Source: Ascidia mentula
Taxonomy: Eukaryota; Chordata; Ascidiacea; Phlebobranchia; Ascidiidae
Length of the DNA: 64,000 bases
Assembly (NCBI GenBank): GCA_947561715.1
Contig: OX387204.1
Coordinates: 10,049,001 to 10,113,000, forward strand
Reading direction: 5' to 3'
The notes under the pieces were generated by a model. The model was not told the origin of the DNA and searched no databases. It was given only the letters and a program-made list of their open reading frames with translations. Positions 24,204-34,628 of this stretch are shown here, piece after piece. Every line of letters begins with the position of its first letter. Positions within the stretch are counted from its first letter, which is position 1. Position numbers and translations under genes: made by a program.

Positions 24204-24807
24204 GTATAATAAAGCTTGTACTGAAAAAAAATATTTTTTATCGAAAAGTTATATACTGCAAAATGGACAAGTGCTGAAATTGCATAGTTACATACGTTGT
24301 GCAACCGCAAAAGCAATATTGGAGTACCAGCGTTTTCCAATGTATAATAAAGCTTCTACTGCAAAAAAATATTTTTAATCGAAAAGGCATATACTGCAAA
24401 ATGGACAAGTGCTGAAATTGCATAGTTACATACGTTGTGCAACCGCAAAAGCAATACTGGAGTACCAGCATTTTACACTGCATAATAAAGCTTGTACTGA
24501 AAAAAAATATTTTTTGTCGAAAAGTCATATACTGCAAAATGGACAAGTGCTGAAATTGCATAGTTACATACGTTGTGCAACCGCAAAAGCAATACTGGAG
24601 TACCAGCGTTTTCCACTGTATAATAAAGCTTGTACTGAAAAAAAATATTTTTTATCGAAAAGTCATATACTGCGAAATGGACAAGTGCTGAAATTGCATA
24701 GTTACATACTTTGTGCAACCGCAAAAGCAATACTGGAGTACCAGCGTTTTCCACTGTATAATAAAGCTTGTACTGAAAAAAAATATTTTTTATCGAAAAG
24801 TCATATA

Positions 24808-24812
24808 CTGCA
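24808..24812. repeat. Target site duplication, left (CTGCA)
   Basis: The 5-bp CTGCA immediately before the LTR is part of the normal satellite A sequence CATATACTGCAAAATGG. The same five bases recur immediately after the LTR at 25505-25509, and A continues from there in register. A 5-bp duplication is the usual signature of LTR-retrotransposon integrase. Confidence 0.92.
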
Positions 24813-24856
24813 TGTTACATCGTAAATCTACTGTCCCCCCAAATGGTAAATTTCTG

Positions 24857-24864
24857 TATAAATA
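24857..24864 (+). promoter_or_regulatory. TATA box of the solo LTR
   Basis: TATAAATA is a strong TATA-box match in a locally GC-richer context and 45 bp from the LTR start. Transcription would be expected to start about 25-30 bp downstream, near 24890, marking the U3/R boundary. Whether this promoter is active within satellite chromatin is unknown. Confidence 0.65.
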
Positions 24865-24869
24865 GCGCC

Positions 24870-24879
24870 TCCACGTGGA
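24870..24879. promoter_or_regulatory. E-box palindrome in the LTR promoter
   Basis: TCCACGTGGA is a perfect 10-bp palindrome containing the bHLH/bZIP E-box CACGTG, placed just downstream of the TATA box. This suits a transcription-factor site in an LTR promoter. No functional evidence is available from sequence alone. Confidence 0.4.
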
Positions 24880-25111
24880 AAAATTCCCCCCTCGTGTTCG
24901 GCAAGTTTGCTGACAACTGTAGTTAGTTTCATGGGTCTACGAATCTTGTGTCATTTGTTTTGCAGGAAATTTAAGTTAATTATTCTTAACAAGTTAAGTA
25001 ACCTGTTTTTATTGCTGTGAACATCAAGTCTCACAGTAATTAGTGACCCAGTTGTTTCGGTAAGTGTTGTTTTATTTGCATGTGTGTTTATGTCAATAAC
25101 CATTGTATTGA

Positions 25112-25137
25112 ATTGTCAAACCTTTTGTTTTGACAAT
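25112..25137. other. Stem-loop inside the solo LTR
   Basis: ATTGTCAAA (25112-25120) and TTTGACAAT (25129-25137) form a perfect 9-bp stem with an 8-nt loop. It lies between the predicted start site and the AATAAA signal. It would be present in the 5' leader of an element transcript, where such hairpins can affect packaging or reverse transcription. The role is inferred only. Confidence 0.45.
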
Positions 25138-25367
25138 ATGTCTGTTTTAAAGTGTACTTTGTTTGTTACTTGCAGTTCGACTTGAATGCTCGTTGAAAAA
25201 TAACTGTTTTAAAGTCCTGGTCAAAAACGTTTCGGTAAGAATGTTTTATCTTTGAAACCGGCATTTTTCTATTGTACTTATGGCCCAATATTTCATTTAG
25301 AAAACCGTCCGCCTAATCCCGTGAAGTACATCTCGCTAATTGAAGCCAACAAGGGCTTTGTTAATAC

Positions 25368-25373
25368 AATAAA
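25368..25373 (+). promoter_or_regulatory. Polyadenylation signal of the solo LTR
   Basis: AATAAA within TTAATACAATAAACTG, about 130 bp before the LTR end. It would define the R/U5 region of the element and could also end transcripts entering from the flanking satellite. Confidence 0.6.
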
Positions 25374-25504
25374 CTGTTGGAATTTTGTTGGATATTAGTG
25401 GGAAGAAGCCTGTAGTTGGGACCTGGCAGGCGCGTTTTTGAATCTACGTAGAAGCACCAGAGTGGATGTCTGTGCCCACCAGGAGCACTGAAGTAGGCGT
25501 TACA

Positions 25505-25509
25505 CTGCA
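25505..25509. repeat. Target site duplication, right (CTGCA)
   Basis: The second copy of the 5-bp duplication. It is followed by AAATGGACAAG, so A resumes exactly where it was split at 24812. Removing 692 bp plus one CTGCA restores a normal unit. Confidence 0.92.
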
Positions 25510-28500
25510 AAATGGACAAGTGCTGAAATTGCATAGTTACATACGTTGTGCAACCGCAAAAGCAATACTGGAGTACCAGCGTTTTCCACTGTATAATAAA
25601 GCTTGTACTGAAAAAAAATATTTTTAATCGAAAAGTCATATACTGCAAAATGGACAAGTGCTGAAATTGCATAGTTACATACGTTGTGCAACCGCAAAAG
25701 CAATACTGGAGTACCAGCGTTTTCCACTGTATAATAATTCATATACTGCAAAATGGACAAGTGCTGAAATCGCATAGTTACATACGTTGTGCAACCGCAA
25801 AAGCAATACTGGAGTACCAGCGTTTTCCACTGTATAATAAAGCTTGTACAGACAAAAAATATTTTTTCACAAAAAGTCATATACTGCAAAATGGACAAGT
25901 GCTGAAATTGCATAGTTACATACGTTGTGCAACCGCAAAAGCAATACTGGAGTACCAGCGTTTTCCAATGTATAATAAAGCTTGTACTGAAAAAAAATAT
26001 TTTTCATCGAAAAGTCATATACTGCAAAATGGACAAGCGCTGAAATCGCACAGTTACATACGTTGTGCAACCGCAAAAGCAATACTGGAGTACCAGCGTT
26101 TTCCACTGTATAATAAAGCTTGTACAGAAAAAAAATATTTTTTCACAAAAAGTCATACACTGCAAAATGGACAAATGCTGAAATCGCATAGTTACATACG
26201 TTGTGCAACCGCAAAAGCAATACTGGAGTACCAGCGTTTTCGACTGTGTAATAAAGCTTGAACTGAAAAAAAATATTTTTTATCGAAAAGTCATATACTA
26301 CAAAATGGACAAGTGCTGAAATCGCACAGTTACATACGTTGTGCAACCGCAAAAGCAATACTTGAGTAGCAGCGTTTTCCACTGTATAATAAAGCTTGTT
26401 CTGAAAAAAAATATTTTTTGTCGAAAGTCATATACTGCAAAATGGACAAGTGCTGAAATTGCATAGTTACATACGTTGTGCAACCGCAAAAGCAATACTG
26501 GAGTACCAGCATTTTCCACTGTATAATAAGCTTGTACTGAAAAAAAATATTTTTAATCGAAAAAATGTCATATACTGCAAAATGGACAAGTGCTGAAATT
26601 GCATAGTTACATACGTTGTGCAACCGCAAAAGCAATACTGGAGTACCAGCGTTTTCCACTCTGTAATAAAGCTTGTACTGAAAAAAAATATTTTTTTTAT
26701 TGAAAAGTCATATACTGCAAAATGGACAAGTGCTGAAATCGCACAGTTACATACGTTGTGCAACCGCAAAAGCAATACTGGAGTACCAGCGTTTTCCACT
26801 GCATAATAAAGCTTGTACAGAAAAAAAATATTTTTTATCGAAAAGTCATATACTGCAAAATGGACAAGTGCTGAAATTGCACAGTTACATACGTTGTGCA
26901 ACCGCAAAAGCAATACTGGAGTACCAGCGTTTTCCACTGTATAATAAAGCTTGCACTGAAAAAAAATATTTTTAATCGAAAAGTCATATACTGCAAAATG
27001 GACAAGTGCTGAAATTGCATAGTTACATACGTTGTGCAACCGCAAAAGCAATACTGGAGTACCAGCGTTTTCCACTGTATAATAATTCATATACTGCAAA
27101 ATGGACAAGTGCTGAAATCGCATAGTTACATACGTTGTGCAACCGCAAAAGCAATACTGGAGTATCAGCGTTTTCCACTGTATAATAAAGCTTGTACTGC
27201 AAAAAAATATTTTTTATCGAAAAGTCATATACTGCAAAATGGAGAAGTGCTGAAATATCATAGTTACATACGTTGTGCAACCGCAAAAGCAATACTGGAG
27301 TATCAGCGTTTTCCACTGTATAATAAAGCTTGTACTGCAAAAAAATATTTTTCATCGAAAAGTCATATACTGCAAAATGGACAAGTGCTGAAATCGCATA
27401 GTTACATACGTTGTGCAACCGCAAAAGCAATACTGGAGTATCAGCGTTATCCACTGTATAATAAAGCTTGTACTGCAAAAAAATATTTTTCATCGAAAAG
27501 TCATATACTGCAAAATGGACAAGTGCTGAAATCGCATAGTTACATACGTTGTGCAACCGCAAAAGCAATACTGGAGTATCAGCGTTATCCACTGTATAAT
27601 AAAGCTTGTACTGCAAAAAAATATTTTTCATCGAAAAGTCATATACTGCAAAATGGACAAGTGCTGAAATCGCATAGTTACATACGTTGTGCAACCGCAA
27701 AAGCAATACTGGAGTATCAGCGTTATCCACTGTATAATAAAGCTTGTACTGCAAAAAAATATTTTTCATCGAAAAGTCATATACTGCAAAATGGACAAGT
27801 GCTGAAATCGCATAGTTACATACGTTGTGCAACCGCAAAAGCAATACTGGAGTATCAGCGTTATCCACTGTATAATAAAGCTTGTACTGCAAAAAAATAT
27901 TTTTCATCGAAAAGTCATATACTGCAAAATGGACAAGTGCTGAAATCGCATAGTTACATACGTTGTGCAACCGCAAAAGCAATACTGGAGTATCAGCGTT
28001 ATCCACTGTATAATAAAGCTTGTACTGCAAAAAAATATTTTTCATCGAAAAGTCATATACTGCAAAATGGACAAGTGCTGAAATCGCACAGTTACATACG
28101 TTGTGCAACCGCAAAAGCAATACTTGAGTACCAGCGTTTTCCACTGTATAATAAAGCTTGTATTGAAAAAAAAATTTTTAATCGAAAAGTCAAATACTGC
28201 AAAATGGACAAGTGCTGAAATCGCACAGTTACATACGTTGTGCAACCGCAAAAGCAATACTTGAGTAGCAGCGTTTTCCACTGTATAATAAAGCTTGTAC
28301 TGAAAAAAAATATTTATCACAAAAAGTCATATACTGCAAAATGGACAAGTGCTGAAATCGCACATTTACATACGTTGTGCAACCGCAAAAGCAATACTGG
28401 AGTACCAGCGTTTTCCACTGTATAATAAAGCTTGTGCTGAAAAAAAAATATTTTTGATCGAAAAATCATATACTGCAAAATGGACAAGTGCTGAAATTGC

Positions 28501-28989
28501 ACAGTTACATACGTTGTGCAACCGCAAAAGCAATACTGGAGTACCAGCGTTTTCCACTGTATAATAAAGCTTGTGCTGAAAAAAAAATATTTTTGATCGA
28601 AAAATCATATACTGCAAAATGGACAAGTGCTGAAATTGCACAGTTACATACGTTGTGCAACCGCAAAAGCAATACTGGAGTACCAGCATTTTACACTGCA
28701 TAATAAAGCTTGTACTGAAAAAAACATATTTTTTGTCGAAAAGTCATATACTGCAAAATGGACAAGTGCTGAAATTGCATAGTTACATACGTTGTGCAAC
28801 CGCAAAAGCAATACTGGAGTACCAGCGTTTTCCACTGTATAATAAAGCTTGTACTGAAAAAAAAAATTTTTAATCGAAAAGTCATATACTGCAAAATGGA
28901 CAAGTGCTGAAATTGCATAGTTACATACGTTGTGCAACCGCAAAAGCAATACTGGAGTACCAGCGTTTTCCACTGTATAATAAAGCTTG

Positions 28990-30410
28990 TACTGAAAAAA
29001 AATATTTTTTATCGAAAAGTCATATACTGCAAAATGGACAAGTGCTGAAATTGCATAGTTACATACGTTGTGCAACCGCAAAAGCAATACTGGAGTACCA
29101 ACGTTTTCCACTCTATAATAAAGCTTGTATTGAAAAAAAAAATTTTTAATCGAAAAGTCAAATACTGCAAAATGGACAAGTGCTGAAATCGCACAGTTAC
29201 ATACGTTGTGCAACCGCAAAAGCAATACTTGAGTAGCAGCGTTTTCCACTGTATAATAAAGCTTGTACTGAAAAAAAATATTTATCACAAAATGTCATAT
29301 ACTGCAAAATGGACAAGTGCTGAAATCGCACAGTTACATACGTTGTGCAACCGCAAAAGCAATACTGGAGTACCAGCGTTTTCCACTGTATAATAAAGCT
29401 TGTGCTGAAAAAAAATATTTTTGATCGAAAAATCATATACTGCAAAATGGACAAGTGCTGAAATTGCACAGTTACATACGTTGTGCAACCGCAAAAGCAA
29501 TACTGGAGTACCAGCGTTTTCCACTGTATAATAAAGCTTGTACTGAAAAAAAATATTTTTTTTATTGAAAAGTCATATACTGCAAAATGGACAAGTGCTG
29601 AAATCGCACAGTTACATACGTTGTGCAACCGCAAAAGCAATACTGGAGTACCAGCGTTTTCCACTGTATAATAAAGCTTGTACAGAAAAAAAATATTTTT
29701 TTTATTGAAAAGTCATATACTGCAAAATGGACAAGTGCTGAAATCGCACAGTTACATACGTTGTGCAACCGCAAAAGCAATACTGGAGTACCAGCGTTTT
29801 CCACTGTATAATAAAGCTTGTATTGAAAAAAAATATTTATCACAAAAAGTCATATACTGCAAAATGGACAAGTGCTGAAATCGCACAGTTACATACGTTG
29901 TGCAACCGCAAAAGCAATACTTGAGTAGCAGCGTTTTCCACTGTATAATAAAGCTTGTACTGAAAAAAAATATTTATCACAAAAAGTCATATACTGCAAA
30001 ATGGACAAGTGCTGAAATCGCACAGTTACATACGTTGTGCAACCGCAAAAGCAATACTGGAGTACCAGCGTTTTCCACTGTATAATAAAGCTTGTGCTGA
30101 AAAAAAATATTTTTGATCGAAAAATCATATACTGCAAAATGGACAAGTGCTGAAATTGCACAGTTACATACGTTGTGCAACCGCAAAAGCAATACTGGAG
30201 TACCAGCGTTTTCCACTGTATAATAAGGCTTGTACTGAAAAAAAATATTTTTTTTATTGAAAAGTCATATACTGCAAAATGGACAAGTGCTGAAATCGCA
30301 CAGTTTCATACGTTGTGCAACCGCAAAAGCAATACTGGAGTACCAGCGTTTTCCACTGTATAATAAAGCTTGTACAGAAAAAAAAATATTTTTTATCGAA
30401 AAGTCATATA
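28990..30410 (+). repeat. 692-bp higher-order repeat block, with a distant copy at 39309-40729
   Basis: The TATTTATCAC/TTTTTGATCG/TTTTTTTTATTG series repeats with a 692-bp period (5 units plus 2 bp; 29197 versus 29889). The whole segment recurs 10,319 bp downstream with only scattered substitutions (29208 with 39527, 29483 with 39802, 29900 with 40219, 30175 with 40494). The same unit series underlies the 1106-bp duplication at 5-7 kb. The 692-bp period matches the solo LTR length only by coincidence. Confidence 0.82.
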
Positions 30411-32034
30411 CTGCAAAATGGACAAGTGCTGAAATCGCATAGTTACATACGTTGTGCAACCGCAAAAGCAATACTGGAGTATCAGCGTTATCCACTGTAT
30501 AATAAAGCTTGTACTGCAAAAAAATATTTTTTATCGAAAAGTCATATACTGCAAAATGGACAAGTGCTGAAATCGCATAGTTACATACGTTGTGCAACCG
30601 CAAAAGCAATACTGGAGTATCAGCGTTATCCACTGTATAATAAAGCTTGTTATGCAAAAAAATATTTTTCATCGAAAAGTCATATACTGCAAAATGGACA
30701 AGTGCTGAAATCGCATAGTTACATACGTTGTGCAACCGCAAAAGCAATACTGGAGTATCAGCGTTATCCACTGTATAATAAAGCTTGTACTGCAAAAAAA
30801 TATTTTTCATCGAAAAGTCATATACTGCAAAATGGACAAGTGCTGAAATCGCATAGTTACATACGTTGTGCAACCGCAAAAGCAATACTGGAGTATCACC
30901 GTTATCCACTGTATAATAAAGCTTGTACTGCAAAAAAATATTTTTCATCGAAAAGTCATATACTGCAAAATGGACAAGTGCTGAAATCGCACAGTTACAT
31001 ACGTTGTGCAACCGCAAAAGCAATACTTGAGTACCAGCGTTTTCCACTGTATAATAAAGCTTGTATTGAAAAAAAAAATTTTTAATCGAAAAGTCAAATA
31101 CTGCAAAATGGACAAGTGCTGAAATCGCACAGTTACATACGTTGTGCAACCGCAAAAGCAATACTTGAGTAGCAGCGTTTTCCACTGTATAATAAAGCTT
31201 GTACTGAAAAAAAATATTTATCACAAAAAGTCATATACTGCAAAATGGACAAGTGCTGAAATCGCACATTTACATACGTTGTGCAACCGCAAAAGCAATA
31301 CTGGAGTACCAGCGTTTTCCACTGTATAATAAAGCTTGTGCTGAAAAAAAAATATTTTTGATCGAAAAATCATATACTGCAAAATGGACAAGTGCTGAAA
31401 TTGCACAGTTACATACGTTGTGCAACCGCAAAAGCAATACTGGAGTACCAGCGTTTTCCACTGTATAATAAAGCTTGTGCTGAAAAAAAAATATTTTTGA
31501 TCGAAAAATCATATACTGCAAAATGGACAAGTGCTGAAATTGCACAGTTACATACGTTGTGCAACCGCAAAAGCAATACTGGAGTACCAGCATTTTACAC
31601 TGCATAATAAAGCTTGTACTGAAAAAAACATATTTTTTGTCGAAAAGTCATATACTGCAAAATGGACAAGTGCTGAAATTGCATAGTTACATACGTTGTG
31701 CAACCGCAAAAGCAATACTGGAGTACCAGCGTTTTCCACTGTATAATAAAGCTTGTACTGAAAAAAAATATTTTTTATCGAAAAGTCATATACTGCAAAA
31801 TGGACAAGTGCTGAAATTGCATAGTTACATACGTTGTGCAACCGCAAAAGCAATACTGGAGTACCAGCGTTTTCCACTGTATAATAAAGCTTGTATTGAA
31901 AAAAAAAATTTTTAATCGAAAAGTCAAATACTGCAAAATGGACAAGTGCTGAAATCGCACAGTTACATACGTTGTGCAACCGCAAAAGCAATACTTGAGT
32001 AGCAGCGTTTTCCACTGTATAATAAAGCTTGTAC

Positions 32035-32085
32035 TGAAAAAAAATATTTTTTATCGAAAAAAAAAATATTTTTGATCGAAAAGTC
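32035..32085 (+). repeat. Unit with a duplicated A/T-run segment
   Basis: In this unit the A-run, TATTTTT and ATCGAAA segment occurs twice in succession, lengthening the unit by about 22 bp and shifting the frame. It is the only example I saw. It is a slippage product in the homopolymeric part of the monomer. Confidence 0.75.
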
Positions 32086-34628
32086 ATATACTGCAAAATG
32101 GACAAGTGCTGAAATTGCATAGTTACATACGTTGTGCAACCGCAAAAGCAATACTGGAGTACCAGCGTTTTCCACAGTATAATAATTCATATACTGCAAA
32201 ATGGACAAGTGCTGAAATCGCATAGTTACATACGTTGTGCAACCGCAAAAGCAATACTGGAGTACCAGCGTTTTCCACTGTATAATAAAGCTTGTACAGA
32301 CAAAAAATATTTTTTCACAAAAAGTCATATACTGCAAAATGGACAAGTGCTGAAATTGCATAGTTACATACGTTGTGCAACCGCAAAAGCAATACTGGAG
32401 TACCAGCGTTTTCCAATGTATAATAAAGCTTGTACTGAAAAAAAATATTTTTCATCGAAAAGTCATATACTGCAAAATGGACAAGCGCTGAAATCGCACA
32501 GTTACATACGTTGTGCAACCGCAAAAGCAATACTGGAGTACCAGCGTTTTCCACTGTATAATAAAGCTTTTACAGAAAAAAAATATTTTTTCACAAAAAG
32601 TCATATACTGCAAAATGGACAAATGCTGAAATCGCATAGTTACATACGTTGTGCAACCGCAAAAGCAATACTGGTGTACCAGCGTTTTCCACTGTATAAT
32701 AAAGCTTATACTGAAAAAAAATATTTTTTATCGAAAAGTCATATACTGCAAAATAGACAAGTGCTGAAATCGCACAGTTACATACGTTGTGCAACCGCAA
32801 AAGCAATACTGGAGTACCAGCGTTTTCCACTGTATAATAAAGCTTGTACCGAAAAAAAATATTTTTTTTATTGAAAAGTCATATACTGCAAAATGGACAA
32901 GTGCTGAAATTGCACAGTTACATACGTTGTGCAACCGCAAAAGCAATACTGGAGTACCAGCGTTTTCCACTGTATAATAAAGCTTGTGCTGAAAAAAAAA
33001 TATTTTTGATCGAAAAATCATATACTGCAAAATGGACAAGTGCTGAAATTGCACAGTTACATACGTTGTGCAACCGCAAAAGCAATACTGGAGTACCAGC
33101 ATTTTACACTGCATAATAAAGCTTGTACTGAAAAAAACATATTTTTTGTCGAAAAGTCATATACTGCAAAATGGACAAGTGCTGAAATTGCATAGTTACA
33201 TACGTTGTGCAACCGCAAAAGCAATACTGGAGTACCAGCGTTTTCCACTGTATAATAAAGCTTGTACTGAAAAAAAATATTTTTTATCGAAAAGTCATAT
33301 ACTGCAAAATGGACAAGTGCTGAAATTGCATAGTTACATACGTTGTGCAACCGCAAAAGCAATACTGGAGTACCAGCGTTTTCCACTGTATAATAAAGCT
33401 TGTATTGAAAAAAAAAATTTTTAATCGAAAAGTCAAATACTGCAAAATGGACAATTGCTGAAATATCATAGTTACATACGTTGTGCAACCGCAAAAGCAA
33501 TACTGGAGTATCAGCGTTTTCCACTGTATAATAAAGCTTGTACTTCAAAAAAATATTTTTCATCGAAAAGTCATATACTGCAAAATGGACAAGTGCTGAA
33601 ATCGCATAGTTACATACGTTGTGCAACCGCAAAAGCAATACTGGAGTATCAGCGTTTTCCACTGTATAATAAAGCTTGTACTGCAAAAAAATATTTTTTA
33701 TCGAAAAGTCATATACTGCAAAATGGACAAGTGCTGAAATCTCATAGTTACATACGTTGTGCAACCGCAAAAGCAATACTGGAGTATCAGCGTTATCCAC
33801 TGTATAATAAAGCTTGTACTGCAAAAAAATATTTTTCATCGAAAAGTCATATACTGCAAAATGGACAAATGCTGAAATCGCATAGTTACATACGTTGTGC
33901 AACCGCAAAAGCAATACTGGAGTATCAGCGTTATCCACTGTATAATAAAGCTTGTACTGCAAAAAAATATTTTTCATCGAAAAGTCATATACTGCAAAAT
34001 GGACAAGTGCTGAAATCGCATAGTTACATACGTTGTGCAACCGCAAAAGCAATACTGGAGTATCAGCGTTATCCACTGTATAATAAAGCTTGTACTGCAA
34101 AAAAATATTTTTCATCGAAAAGTCATATACTGCAAAATGGACAAGTGCTGAAATCGCACAGTTACATACGTTGTGCAACCGCAAAAGCAATACTTGAGTA
34201 CCAGCGTTTTCCACTGTATAATAAAGCTTGTACTGAAAAAAAATATTTTTAATCGAAAAGTCATATACTGCAAAATGGACAAGTGCTGAAATTGCATAGT
34301 TACATACGTTGTGCAACCGCAAAAGCAATACTGGAGTACCAGCGTTTTCCACTGTATAATAATTCATATACTGCAAAATGGACAAGTGCTGAAATCGCAT
34401 AGTTACATACGTTGTGCAACCGCAAAAGCAATACTGGAGTACCAGCGTTTTCCACTGTATAATAAAGCTTGTACAGACAAAAAATATTTTTTCACAAAAA
34501 GTCATATACTGCAAAATGGACAAGTGCTGAAATTGCATAGTTACATACGTTGTGCAACCGCAAAAGCAATACTGGAGTACCAGCGTTTTCCAATGTATAA
34601 TAAAGCTTGTACTGAAAAAAAGTATTTT

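Larger units (their letters stand above)
23094..24812 (+). repeat. Satellite A array, middle segment
   Basis: About 12.5 units of the 138-bp satellite, resuming mid-unit at TCCACTGTATAATAAAGC. Units belong to the same subtype as 10.1-11.0 kb: AGCTTCTACTGC at 10479, 23247, 23661 and 24351, TTTTACACTGCAT and GCGAAATGG. The AGCTTCTACTGC marker is spaced 414 bp (3 units) and then 690 bp (5 units), giving two nested higher-order periods. The segment ends at 24812, where the solo LTR is inserted. Confidence 0.95.
24813..25504 (+). mobile_element. Solo LTR of an LTR retrotransposon (692 bp)
   Basis: A 692-bp single-copy sequence beginning TGTTACATCG and ending GGCGTTACA (TG...CA ends) lies exactly between two copies of CTGCA. 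It has LTR transcription signals on the plus strand: TATAAATA at 24857-24864 and AATAAA at 25368-25373. There is no primer-binding site, gag or pol, and no second LTR. The internal region was therefore probably lost by LTR-LTR recombination, leaving a solo LTR. The short U3 (TATA box about 45 bp from the start) and about 500 bp between TATA and AATAAA are unusual proportions. Superfamily (Ty3/gypsy, BEL/Pao or Ty1/copia) cannot be assigned without the internal region. An intact target duplication suggests a fairly recent insertion. Confidence 0.88.

Noticed and set aside
24813..25504. Exon or small gene in the unique 692-bp segment
   Set aside because: No substantial open frame. Precise 5-bp duplication, TG/CA ends, TATA box and AATAAA all fit a solo LTR better.
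29197..30580. Link between the 692-bp higher-order repeat and the 692-bp LTR
   Set aside because: The lengths agree by chance. The sequences are unrelated: one is five A units plus 2 bp, the other is single-copy.
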